This document shows positions 1-9,136 of a stretch of DNA of 37,000 nucleotides, in pieces. Every line of letters begins with the position of its first letter. The first letter of the stretch is position 1. The notes beneath the pieces are model-generated. The model saw only the letters and a program-made list of their open reading frames with translations, ran no database searches and had not been told where the DNA came from. Both the position numbers and the translations under genes were made by a program. Source of the DNA: Prorocentrum cordatum (lineage: Eukaryota > Sar > Dinophyceae > Prorocentrales > Prorocentraceae). The stretch covers positions 497,344 to 534,343 of the forward strand of contig CAUYUJ010000148.1 of assembly GCA_963575745.1 (NCBI GenBank). The letters run 5' to 3'.

Positions 1-321
1 CGAGTGGAGCACCGCAGTGTTCATGATCTTAGAGCACCATGCGGCCTTCTCCTCATCAGAACCCTGTGGACAAGCATTATGCCACCAGAGATGCTTATTC
101 TTTATATTCTTGGTGTGGTCCGCCGAAATCTGGTGCGTCGGGGCTGCCCATTTCTCGCGCGGCAAACAAAACCACCAGGGCTCCTTAGGTTCTCCACTCT
201 TCTTCGAAACGTACTCGCGAACTTCTAGCCATGGCGCGTCAATGGGTCCAGTGTCAGGGTCCATGATGACGGTTTCTGGACATGGGCCATGCCTCCCTGC
301 GCTGGCCCCCATTTCTGACAT
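1..321 (-). CDS. Partial 'WWFC'-domain protein, runs off the window edge
   Basis: The minus strand is open from an ATG at 321 (another in-frame ATG at 264) to the window edge, 107 codons without a stop. Residues after the second ATG match the N-terminal part of the gene at 4287-5027 almost position by position: a D-A-P-W-L start, E-P-W-W-F-C, K-W-A-A-P-T, N-K-H-L-W and a C-P-Q-G-S-D-E box. Similarity continues upstream of the second ATG (C-P-E-T before M-D-P-D), so the longer start is plausible; an in-frame TAG lies upstream near 393. I do not recognise the function. Aromatic residues and spaced cysteines suggest a compact fold. The C-terminal half lies outside the window. Confidence 0.55.
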   Translation of the reverse strand, partial: MSEMGASAGRHGPCPETVIMDPDTGPIDAPWLEVREYVSKKSGEPKEPWWFCLPREKWAAPTHQISADHTKNIKNKHLWWHNACPQGSDEEKAAWCSKIMNTAVLHS

Positions 322-395
322 GGCAGCCTGCAGGCGCTGCAAGAAATGCCTTGGGCCGAGGTGCCTGCGCTACAGGAAAGCTGGGTGATCTGATA
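1..395. repeat. Duplicated block, copy 1 (partner at 4757-5155)
   Basis: This stretch is similar along its length to 4757-5155 in the same orientation. It covers the partial coding region and about 130 bp upstream of it, ending at CAGGAAAGCTGGGTG in both copies, after which the sequences differ. Many differences keep the reading frame, so the duplication is old enough to have diverged while still looking protein-coding. Confidence 0.8.
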
Positions 396-487
396 AATGG
401 AGCCAAGAGGGGTCCAGGAGGCTATTTTGTGGGTTCCCGAGGGGCAGGGCGATTTGAAGGATCCCCCTTCTTTGATCGATTTCCCTC

Positions 488-905
488 ACATGGCAGAGCT
501 CCCAGGGAGCTCTAACATGGCATGTTAGAGTTCCCAGGGAGCTCTAACATGGCATGTTAAAGCTTCAGGGAGGTCGAACAAGCTATGTTAGATCCCCCTG
601 GGAGCTCTAACATAGGACGATCGAGCTCCCGTGGGGCTCTAACATGCTATGTTAGAGCTCCCGTGGGACTCTACCGTGGCATGGTAGATCTCCCATGGAG
701 CTCGAACATGCGATGTTAGAGCTCCCACGGAGCTGTAACATACGATGTTAGAGCCCCCAGGGAGCTCTAACATACTCTAACATGCTATGTTAGAGCTCCG
801 TGGGAGCTCCAACATGCCACGTTCGAGCTCCCTGGGAGCCCTAACATGCCATGTTAGAGCCCCCATGGGGCTGAAAAGATACCATGTTAGAGCGGGAGCT
901 CTAAC
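488..905. repeat. Palindromic repeat family A, block 1
   Basis: Tandem, imperfect copies of two alternating short palindromes: GAGCTCTAACATG followed by its inverse around a 2-bp centre, and GAGCTCCCTGGGAGCTC. A clear copy lies at about 512-542. Each unit could fold as a hairpin on either strand. Open frames inside follow the repeat and are not taken as genes. Confidence 0.9.
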
Positions 906-1030
906 CTACCGCCGCCGCCGCCGCCGCCCCTTGGACGTTTTACAATCGATTGCGCAACGGTTAAGACCCCCCTCTCGCCAGGGGGGTCTTAACCGTTGCG
1001 AAATCGATTGCGAAACGGTGAAGCGCCGCA

Positions 1031-1063
<33 letters not shown>

Positions 1064-2056
1064 CCTTAACCGTTTCACAATCGATTGCGCAACGGTTAAG
1101 ACCCCCTCTCGCCAGGGGGGGAGCCTTAACCGTTGCGCAATCCATTGTGAAACGGTTAAGCGCCGCCGCCGCCGCCCCTCAACCGTTCCACAATCGATTG
1201 CGCGGTTAAGGCGCCGCCGCCGCCAAGCGCGCCGCCGCCGCCGCCCGCCCCGCAGCCGAACCGCACAATCGATGCGCAACGGTTAAGACCCCCCTCTCGC
1301 CAGGGGCCTTAACCGTTGCGCAATCGATTGTCAAACGCCGCCCCGCCGCCGCCGCCGCTGCCGCCGCCGCCCCTTAACCGTTCCACAATCGATTGCGCAA
1401 CGGTTAAGGCCCCCCTCTCGCCAGGGGGGGGTCTTAACCGTTGCGCGATCGATTGTGAAACGGTTAAGCCCCCCCCTCTCGCCGGGGGGCCTCAACGCGT
1501 TGCGCGATCGATGCGCAACGGTTAGGGCCCCCCCCTCTCGCCAGGGGGGCCTCAACCGTGCGCGATCGATGCGAAACGGTTAAGGAGCCCCCCTGGCGAG
1601 AGGAGGGGGTCTTAACCGTTGCGCGATCGATCGAATCCTGGTTAAGACCCCCCCTCGCGATAGGGGGTCTTAACCGTTCCGCGATCGATCGCGGAGCGGT
1701 TAAGACCCCTATCCGATGGGGGGGTCTTAACCAGGGTTCGATCGTTCGCGCAACGGTTAAGACCCCCTTCCTCTCGCCAGGGGGGGGTCTTACCCGTTGC
1801 GCGATCGATTGCGCAACGGTTAAGGCCCCCCCCCCCCGGCGAGAGGGGGGGGGCCTTAGACGTTGCGCAATCGATTGTAACACGGTTAAGGCCCCCCCCT
1901 CTCGCCAGGGGGGGCCTCAACCGTTGCGCAGTCGATTGTGGCGCGGTCGAGCCCCCCCCCCCTGGCGAGAGGGGGCGGGGGGGTCTTAACCGTTGCGCAA
2001 TCGACTGCGAAACGGTTAAGGGGCGGCGGCGGCGGCGGCGGCGGCGGCGGGTTAGA
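906..2056. repeat. Palindromic repeat family B array, bordered by CCG runs
   Basis: About 18 copies of a near-perfect 36-bp palindrome whose half-site is CTTAACCGTTGCGCAATC, centred on ATCGAT, at a spacing of roughly 60 bp. Between them are either a second GC-rich near-palindrome (CCCCCTCTCGCCAGGGGG and relatives) or runs of GCC/CCG triplets. The array sits inside family A sequence. Left and right borders are inverted copies of each other: TCTAACC, a CCG run, then CCCCTT, reading inwards from both ends. Translated frames are rich in R and P and are artefacts of the repeats. Confidence 0.9.
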
Positions 2057-3130
2057 GCCCCCAGGGAGCTCTAACATAGCAAGTTAGAGTACGTTAGAGC
2101 TCCCTGGGAGCTGAAACATGTAATGTAAGAGCTCCCAGGGAACTCCCTGGCACCTCTAACCTAGCATGCTAGACCCCCCAGGGAGCTCTAACATGGCATG
2201 ATAGAGCTCCAGGGAGCTCTAACATGTTACGTTGGCACTCCCAAGGAGCTCTATCACGGCACGTTATATTAGGTTAGAGCTCCCTGGGAGCTCTAACATC
2301 GCATGTTAGAGCTCCAAGGGAGCTCTAACATAGCATGATATATTATGTTAGAGCTCCCTGGGAACTCTAACATCGCATGTTAGAGCTCCGTGGGGGCTCG
2401 AACATCGCATGTTCGAACTCCGTGGGACCTCTAATATGTCAGGTTATAGCTCCCTGGGAGCTGAAACATGTCGTGTAAGAGCTCCCCGGGAACTCCCTAG
2501 GTTCTCTAACATGGCATGATAGAGCTCCAGGAAGTTCTAACCTGCTATGTTGGCACTCCCAGGGCGCTCTAACATGGCATGCTAGGGCGCCCTAACGGAG
2601 CTCTAACATAGCATGTTAGAGTATATTAGAGCTCCCTGGGAGCTCTAACATCGTATATTAGAGCTCCATTAGAGCTCACATGGAGCTCTAGCATAGCATG
2701 TTAGATTATGTTAGAGCTCCCTGGGGGCTGTAACATCGCATGTTAGAGCTCCGTGGGAGCTCTAACACGGCGGCGGCGGCGGCGGCGGGTAGGTTAGAGC
2801 GACCAGGGAGCTCTAACATGCTATGTTAGAGCTCCCATAGTAGAGCTCCCTGGGAGCTCTAACACAACGAGTTCCAACGGAGCTCTAACATAGCATGTTA
2901 TATTATGTTAGAGCTCCCTGGGAGCTCTAACATCGTATGTTAGAGCTCCGTGGGAGCTCTAACATGCTCCAGCATGCTATGTTGGAGCTCCCAGGGAGCT
3001 CTAACATGGCTTGTTAGAGCTCCAACGGAGCTCTACCATAGCATGCTAGAGTATGTTACAGCTCACTGGGAGCTCTCACATGGCATGTTAGAGCTCCGTG
3101 GGAGCTCTAACATGGCATGTTAGAGCTCCC
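2057..3130. repeat. Palindromic repeat family A, block 2
   Basis: Continuation of the alternating palindromes of block 1, with more variation, for example partial units and insertions such as ATATTATGTTAGAGC. A CGG run at 2762-2788 is followed by GTAGGTTAGAGC, the same junction as found at the left edge of the family B array. Confidence 0.9.
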
Positions 3131-3488
3131 GGCCTCCTCGTCGGAAGCGGCCCCCTCGACTGGCTGGGATTAGGGCTGGTTTAGGTTGATGTTTTTGATG
3201 TGGTTTTGATGTGATTATGGTCCTTCCTGTTTTTTGTTGTTTTTTTTGATTGTGAGTATGACGATGACCTGTTTTTCTGATTGTGATGATGACGATGCTT
3301 ATGACGATGCAAATGATAATTTCGAATGGCGACTATCCGATCGTACATATACAACCAACATCATCTCCATCACCATCATCACCATCATCCATCACCATCA
3401 TCACCACCATCATCACCATCATCATCATCATCATCACGACGACGACGACGACGATGGCGGGGGGACGGCATGCGGACGCGCCCAATGG

Positions 3489-3520
<32 letters not shown>

Positions 3521-3540
3521 CGGGGGGGACGGCTCGATGG
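3131..3540. repeat. Low-complexity stretch: T-rich, CAT/CAC runs, GAC runs
   Basis: A unique T-rich part (3131-3355) is followed by CAT/CAC triplets (about 3358-3436), GAC triplets (3437-3456) and GAC triplets again (3489-3520). Open frames here encode only His or Asp/Thr runs. No gene is seen. Confidence 0.8.
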
Positions 3541-4010
3541 GAGCTCGAACATGCTATGTTAGAGGCCCCATCGAGTATGGGAGGCGACTCTAACATGCTG
3601 TTAACATAACAAGTTAGAGTATAGTGGAGCTCCTTGGGAGTTCTAACATCGCATGTTAGAACTCCGTGGGGCCTCTAACATGTCATGTTAAATATATACA
3701 GCTCCCTGGGAGCTGAACCATGTGATGTAAGAGCTCCCATGGAACTCCCTGAAACCTCTAACCTTGCATGTTAGACCCCCCCAGGGAGCTCTAACATTGC
3801 ATGTTAGAGCCCCAACGGAGCTCTAACATAGCACGTTCGATTGTATGAGAGCTCCCTGGAAGCTCTAACGTGGCATGTTAGAGCTCCAGTTGAGCTCTAA
3901 CATACATAGCATGTGAGATTATGGTAGAGCCCCAATGGAGCTCTAACATCGTATGTTAGAGCTCCGTGGGAGCTCTAACACGATATGTTAGAACTCCGTG
4001 GACGCACGAA
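3541..4010. repeat. Palindromic repeat family A, block 3
   Basis: Further copies of the alternating GAGCTC / CTAACATG palindromes, more degenerate than block 1. From 4011 to 4286 the sequence is unique; I see no gene there apart from the 3' flank of the neighbouring minus-strand gene. Confidence 0.85.
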
Positions 4011-4286
4011 GTCAGCGCCTGAAATCAACATAGCAACACCTGCTCCCAAAACGAAGTAGTCGAGGATCGAGCCCGAGGTGGGGCTCCGACAGGTGGGCGC
4101 TGTGGGGGCCATAAGGAGCATACCCTATTTGCGAACAAATCCAGAGCCTTCCAACACTTCAACAGCCATATCCCAGCCTCCTGCGCCGCGTCAGCGCGGC
4201 GAAAGAGCCAGCACGCGAGCCAGGCTGCACGCCTGCGACATCGGCTACCAGACGCCCATGCGAGGTCACTTGTCCTGCTGCTGAGC

Positions 4287-5027
4287 TCACTGGTGCTGCT
4301 GTTTGACCTTCTGCTTGAGCTCCTCCACTTTCTGATCGAGCTCCTCGGCTTTCTTCTGCAGGTTGTCCTGTGCCCGCATGAGAGCCGTGAGCATATGTCC
4401 CTGCGCCCGCAGGAGAGCCAGAATATCATCCATCTTCTCGTCCTTGTTCTGTGCGTTGGTCAAGAAATTGAGCATCGTGGTGATAACGGTGGCTAGCCCG
4501 TCCTGCTGCTGCTGCTGCGGAAGCTTCTGATGCCACTGCTGTGCTCCTGCTGCATCAGCTCCTGCTGTTGCAGCTCCTGAAGACGCAGCTCTTGGGCTGT
4601 TCCAGCTTGTCCAGTTGTTCTTCCCCCCTGCAGCTGTTCCAGCTTCTTGCTGATGGCCTTCACTTTGCCATTGCTCTCCTCTGCCCTCTCTGGCCTTGGC
4701 CTTGGCCTTCTTCGTCGACCTCCAGTCCTCCGCTTCATCGTCTTCCCGCTTCTGGGCGTAGCTCGAGTGGAGCTCCGCAGTGCTCATGATGGTAGAGCAC
4801 CATGCGGTCTTGTCCTCATCAGAACCCTGTGGGCAAGCATCATGGAACCATAGATGTTTATTCTTTACATTCTTGATGTGGTCCTGCGAAATCTGGTACG
4901 TCGGGGCTGCCCATTTGCCGCGCGGTGAACAAAACCACCAGGGCTCATTATGTTCTCCACTCGTCTTCGAAACGTACTCCATAACTTGTAGCCATGGAGC
5001 ATCAATGCGTCCAGCGTCAGGGTCCAT
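4287..5027 (-). CDS. 'WWFC'-domain protein with C-terminal coiled coil
   Basis: 246 residues from an ATG to a stop. Residues about 10-70 form the conserved part shared with the partial copy at 1-321: P-W-L near 11, W-W-F-C at 30-33, K-W-A-A-P-T at 38-43, N-K-H-L-W at 56-60 and C-P-Q-G at 65-68. A lysine-rich stretch (K-K-A-K-A-K-A near 106) could be a nuclear localisation signal. The middle is Ala/Gly/Gln-rich with five glutamines at 171-175, and residues about 190-246 are a strong heptad-type coiled coil. Function unknown; a coiled coil after a small domain would suit a nucleic-acid-binding or ORF1-like protein, but that is a guess. Similarity to the other copy continues upstream of this ATG but in a shifted frame near a run of G (minus strand), so the true start may lie further upstream. 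Confidence 0.6.
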   Translation of the reverse strand: MDPDAGRIDAPWLQVMEYVSKTSGEHNEPWWFCSPRGKWAAPTYQISQDHIKNVKNKHLWFHDACPQGSDEDKTAWCSTIMSTAELHSSYAQKREDDEAEDWRSTKKAKAKAREGRGEQWQSEGHQQEAGTAAGGKNNWTSWNSPRAASSGAATAGADAAGAQQWHQKLPQQQQQDGLATVITTMLNFLTNAQNKDEKMDDILALLRAQGHMLTALMRAQDNLQKKAEELDQKVEELKQKVKQQHQ

Positions 5028-5155
5028 GATGATGGTTTCTGGACAGGGGCCAGGAGGCCCCCCTGCGCTGCCCCCCCCAGGTTTGGCATGGCAGCCTGCA
5101 GGCGCTGCAAGAAATGCCTTGAGCCGAGGTGCTTGCGCTGCAGGAAAGCTGGGTG
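4757..5155. repeat. Duplicated block, copy 2
   Basis: Direct repeat of 1-395, covering the N-terminal coding part of the gene at 4287-5027 and its upstream flank. Beyond 5155 it runs directly into the 12-bp CTG-rich array, which copy 1 lacks. Confidence 0.8.
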
Positions 5156-5159
5156 CGCT

Positions 5160-6125
5160 CTACTACTGCAGCGGCTGTCGCAGCGGCTGTCGCAGCGGCT
5201 GTCGCAGCGGCTGTTGCAGCGGCTGTTGCAGCGGCTGTTGCAGCGGCTGTTGCAGCGGCTGTTGCAGCGGCTGTTGCAGCGGCTGTTGTTGCAGCGGCTG
5301 TTGTTGCAGCGGCTGTTTTTGCAGCTGCTGTTTTTGCAGCGGCTGTTGCAGCGGCTGTTGCAGCGGCTGTTGCAGCGGCTGTTGCAGCGGCTGTTGCAGC
5401 GGCTGCTGCAGCGGCTGTTGCAACGGCTGTTTCAGCGGCTGTTGCAGCGTACTGGCGAGTCTGTCACTTCTGCATCGCAGCCTCAGTCGTCCCAGAGGTG
5501 AGGTCAAAACGGGAGATCGCCCTCGCGCTCGCCAGTTTCTGGGTTGAGCTCTACTACTGCAGCGACTGTTGCAGCGGCTGTTGCAGCGGCTGTTGCAGCG
5601 GCTGTTGCAGCGGCTGCTGCAGCGGCTGTTGCAGCGGCTGTTGCAGCGGCTGTTGCAGCGGCTGTTGCAGCGGCTGTGCAGCGGCTGTTGCAGCGGCTGT
5701 TGCAGCGGCTGTTGCAGCGGCTGCTGCAGCGGCTGTTGCAGCGGCTGTTGCAGCGGCTGTTGCAGCGGCTGTTGCAGCGGCTGTTGCAGCGGCTGTTGCA
5801 GCGGCTGTTGCAGCGGCTGTTGCAGCGTAGTGGCGATTCTGCCACTTCTGCATCGCAGCCTCAGTCGCCCCAGAGGTGAGGTCGAAACGGGAGATCGTCC
5901 TCACGCTCGCCAGTTTCTGGGTTGAGCTCTACTACTGCAGCGGCTGTTGCAGCGGCTGTTGCAGCGGCTTTTGCAGCGGCTGTTGCAGCGGCTGTTGTTG
6001 CAGCGGCTGTTGTTGCAGCGGCTGTTTTTTGCAGCGGCTGTTGCAGCGGCTGCTGCAGCGGCTGTTGCAGCGGCTGTTGCAGCGGCTGCTGCAGCGGCTG
6101 TTGCAGCGGCTGTTGCAGCGCACTG
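5160..6125. repeat. Higher-order array of a 12-bp CTG/CAG-rich unit
   Basis: The unit TTGCAGCGGCTG is repeated in three sub-arrays: about 5163-5448, 5560-5827 and 5938-6121. They are separated by a near-identical spacer of about 110 bp (5449-5559 and 5828-5937, with a truncated third copy after 6122) that starts at ACTGGCGA and ends at TACTACTGCAGCG. Variant units carry an extra TTG or TTT, one unit is a single base short (near 5677), and the variants are shared between sub-arrays 1 and 3. All six frames are open over long stretches, because a 12-bp unit preserves frame (poly-Ala/Val, Cys/Gly, Gln/Pro and so on), so none is called as a gene. Confidence 0.9.
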
Positions 6126-6238
6126 GCGATTCTGTCACTTCTGCATCGCAGCCTCAGCCGCCCCCACCACGCACCACGTCTGGGTAGTGGCCACTGCACG
6201 CACGAGACAGCGGAGCTGGGCAGCTTCGCAAATGGCGC

Positions 6239-6619
6239 TCATAATGTCCTACAGACATATAGGGAGCTGCATGCGCAGTGCCTGACCGCAAGCCCCTGCT
6301 GCGACGCGACCTTGTTGTCAGCGCGGGGGAAGTGCGCGATCACATGCTTCTCAACCTCTCCGCATTGTTTGTCGGGGAAGGACGCGACCACTTGCATCTC
6401 ATCGTAGCTGAGCTTGTGCCCGCGCATGAAGCTTCGGTCGTTTCCTCGCCACCCCCATCCTCCATTCCATCGCCATGAAGGGTCGCTCGTCGTGCCGATG
6501 TAGACGGAGCGCCCAGAGGCGATGGCACGATCGTGGAGGTGCCGCGCGCGCTTCATCACTTGACCATCGTCGATTCGATGAGGGGCTGGTGTACAAACAT
6601 CGACTGCATGCCGCGACAA
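6239..6619 (-). pseudogene. GIY-YIG-like segment, frame-shifted from the upstream ORF
   Basis: This open frame of 126 codons has no ATG of its own at the start. Residues about 39-50 read V-Y-I-G-T-T-S-D-P-S-W-R, resembling the second strand and following arginine of GIY-YIG nuclease-like domains (Y-I-G-x-T-x-D-P-x-x-R). A later stretch, E-V-E-K-H-V-I near residue 88, could be the helix with the catalytic-type Glu. The segment is preceded by a basic helix (V-M-K-R-A-R-H-L-H-D). It follows the open frame at 6556-7326 on the same strand in another frame, overlapping by about 60 bp, as expected if one gene suffered an indel there. The GIY-YIG assignment is by motif only; the first motif is incomplete (S-V-Y in place of G-I-Y). 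Confidence 0.4.
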
Positions 6620-7326
6620 TCACTAAGCACCTGTCGAGCGTCCTCCCGGGCGCCTTCCCACATCATCTTAAGCCGCGTCTCTCGGCTGCGCGAGCGCATG
6701 CGACGTCTGGCAGGCGCTGCCACTCTTTTGCCGTAGTCGTCGAAACAGGCGACCTTCGCGAACTGATATGCGCTGCCGCCATCGACCCCTGCAAAGGCCC
6801 TCGGGCTCCGAACTCCAGAGGCCTCGTCGCCACCGTCGCCGCATCCTGCTCGGCCCTCGACAGCGTCGGTAGGCGGTCCCCCGCGTGAAAGGTCGAGCCC
6901 CAGGCGATCTGTGATGAACGAAAATGTGCCATTGTTCCCCTTGCCCATGCCACCACCATTGACGCCCTCGGCGCTGATGGCGCCATTGGCCATGACCTTG
7001 ACCTTGACGTTCACGCCGCAAGGCCCTCGAGCTGCTCCGCCGTCTCCGACGCTGCCTGGAGGAAGCGACGATGCTGATGCTGGATGCACCTGCGCTGGAT
7101 AGGGCGATGCTGTCTGGATCTCGCAGGCCCTTATCTCTGGAGGCGATGCCGACGGCTCTTGCAAGCCCTTCTCTGGAGGAAGCGATGCTGTCTGGATCTC
7201 GCGCTGCTCTGCGGGTGCCGCCAGCGGCGCCCACGCCCGCTGCAAAACCTCCCTGGTTGGCTTGTTGCGGACTCGCAGCGGCGGCGGCCACGGCCCGAAC
7301 GTCCACGGCAACTCTGGCTTCAACAT
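6556..7326 (-). CDS. Hypothetical ORF, probable N-terminal part of the GIY-YIG-like gene
   Basis: 256 residues from an ATG at 7326. The first 150 residues are Pro/Ala/Gly-rich and include short repeats (E-I-Q-T-A-S appears twice). The last 70 are more protein-like: a segment with Y-Q-F-A-K-V-A-C-F-D-D-Y-G-K, then a basic stretch R-R-R-M-R-S-R-S-R-E-T-R and M-M-W-E-G-A-R-E-D-A-R-Q. This ends at a stop just after the point where the downstream frame takes up a related basic, helical stretch. I infer one gene broken by a frame change near 6560-6600, or a short unrecognised intron. Function unknown. Confidence 0.4.
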   Translation of the reverse strand: MLKPELPWTFGPWPPPLRVRNKPTREVLQRAWAPLAAPAEQREIQTASLPPEKGLQEPSASPPEIRACEIQTASPYPAQVHPASASSLPPGSVGDGGAARGPCGVNVKVKVMANGAISAEGVNGGGMGKGNNGTFSFITDRLGLDLSRGGPPTDAVEGRAGCGDGGDEASGVRSPRAFAGVDGGSAYQFAKVACFDDYGKRVAAPARRRMRSRSRETRLKMMWEGAREDARQVLSDCRGMQSMFVHQPLIESTMVK

Positions 7327-9136
7327 GGAGCGTCATACCTTCAGTGGCCTCGTCATCCGAGCCGCCGAACATGTCTCGCAGAAGGCAGACAGACACCGAC
7401 TGCGAGTCCGCGCTGGGAGACCCCTAGGATGAGGTGCTGAATAAAAGATCCCCCATGGCTCTTGCCCCAGCCGCGGGGAACTAGCTTGGGCCAATATGCC
7501 AGGATGATGTAAGGATGCGAATCCTGTCGCGGATCTGCTGGGGTGCTCGGGGCTCTGTGGGGTCCTGGGCGTGGTGCCCTTGGGCCCTAGGGCCCTCTCT
7601 GGCGGCCTCTTCCTCCTCGCTTGCTGCGCCCAGCTGGTGGCGACCAGGGGGGTACTGGGCACCAGAAAGCCGAAGGCTAGAGGCTAGAACAATTCGAACC
7701 AGGCAGCCCAAGCATCCAAGCGCCTAGCGCCTAGCGGCCTGGAGAGTGAGACAATCTGCGTAAGGAACGCAGTTGATCTGGATACGGGCGTCTTTCTCCT
7801 CATCTGTGAGCTCAGGGATGCATGGGAGAGCCTGCGCTCGCTGTTCCAGCCATGCGCAGCACATGCGCAGAGCCCCATCGGGGGCCCATTCCCACTCGCG
7901 CGAGTGACAGATGCTCTCGCGGGCACCTTAGCTCAGAGCGTGATGCGCTCCACCCCCCTCCTCCCACCTGGACTCCTCCTCCTGCTCCTCCTCCTAGCCT
8001 CGTCCTCCTCGTCATCGTCGTCCTGGTCCCCCCACGTGGGCCTGCGGGGGCGCCGCGGCCGCCCGCGGCAGCGCCGCCCGCCACCAGGGACCTGGGGGGT
8101 GGGGAGGCGCAGGAGCTGTTGCAGCGGAAGCGCAGCAGACGGCGAGAGGAGACGAGTCGGAGAAGCTCGCCGTTTTGTTGTCACGCTTCTCTGCATAAAC
8201 AGCTGTCCCTACGATGCCTGGCCCTATCGAACCTCGGGCGCACGCCCGCATGCCTATCACTAGGGGCCTAGTGGACAGGCTTCTGCACGCCGAGAGACGG
8301 AGGGCGGCGCTCCTCTGGGGAGAGCTTGAAAGGGAAACTACACATTACCTGCCTCCATCACGACAAGGGCGGCACGCCGAACGGAGGCGATGTTGCAGCG
8401 GAGCGCTGGCCAAAAAGACTCTGATGATTCCGCGCAACCGTCCCCATCCCAGCCCCTTCCCATTCCCCTCACCACTGCCATCCCCCTGAGTAAGTCAACT
8501 GGCAACCTGAGGCCAGCGAGCTGGATGCCAGGGTCCCTGAACGAGTGGCACGCTCCTAAGATGAGACGCACGAGAGGACAATACCACACACAATACATAT
8601 ACTTCGCGTTGATCTGTGTGCTAATCATATACAAACACACGCACACACACACACACACACACACCTCAGTCGCGCAGCCGGCTCAGCATCAAGGAAAAAC
8701 GCAAGACAAACCCAGTCCGCACAGCGTCAAAGCGTATGCGGCGGGCCGCACAGGCGTGCCACTGTTACAGTATAAAGCAAACTTCAGGTCACCCGCGCCG
8801 AAGGGTATCTGACAGACAGCCACCACCCGACGCGACTGGAAGCACTTCGCCGACCGGGTCAGGCGCTCGAGAACTTGCGGTGTTCAGTCATGCTAGCCGC
8901 CCACAACCCCACTCGAAATGTGTGCGAGGGTGCCGCGTACTCGAATTGCGTGCGCATCTGTTGCATAGCGGAAGGCAGGGCTCATCCGAGAGGCGCATCT
9001 GTGCAGGTCGGCCAAAACTGGCGCTGACAGAAGCAATCCCTAAACCAGAACTGGCGTGTCGCAGTCGACTGTTGCAGTCTACCAGAAGCGCGCTCGGAGA
9101 GGCCCCGCGATTTACGGCGACAGTCTGTGCAAGCTG
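7327..9136. other. No recognisable gene
   Basis: Only short, mutually overlapping open frames occur in this GC-rich stretch. It contains CTC/GTC-rich low complexity (about 7965-8025) and a CA dinucleotide run. Nothing resembles a known domain. Confidence 0.6.
8634..8663. repeat. CA dinucleotide microsatellite
   Basis: An almost pure (CA)n run of about 30 bp with one G interruption near its left end. Confidence 0.9.

Noticed and set aside
488-4010. CRISPR-like appearance of regularly spaced palindromic repeats
   Set aside because: Spacers are themselves repetitive and palindromic, no cas-like genes occur, and the context is eukaryotic.
5129-5830. Poly-Ala/Val, Cys/Gly and Gln/Pro 'proteins'
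   Set aside because: A 12-bp unit preserves frame, so any frame without a stop stays open. Both strands and all frames are equally open.
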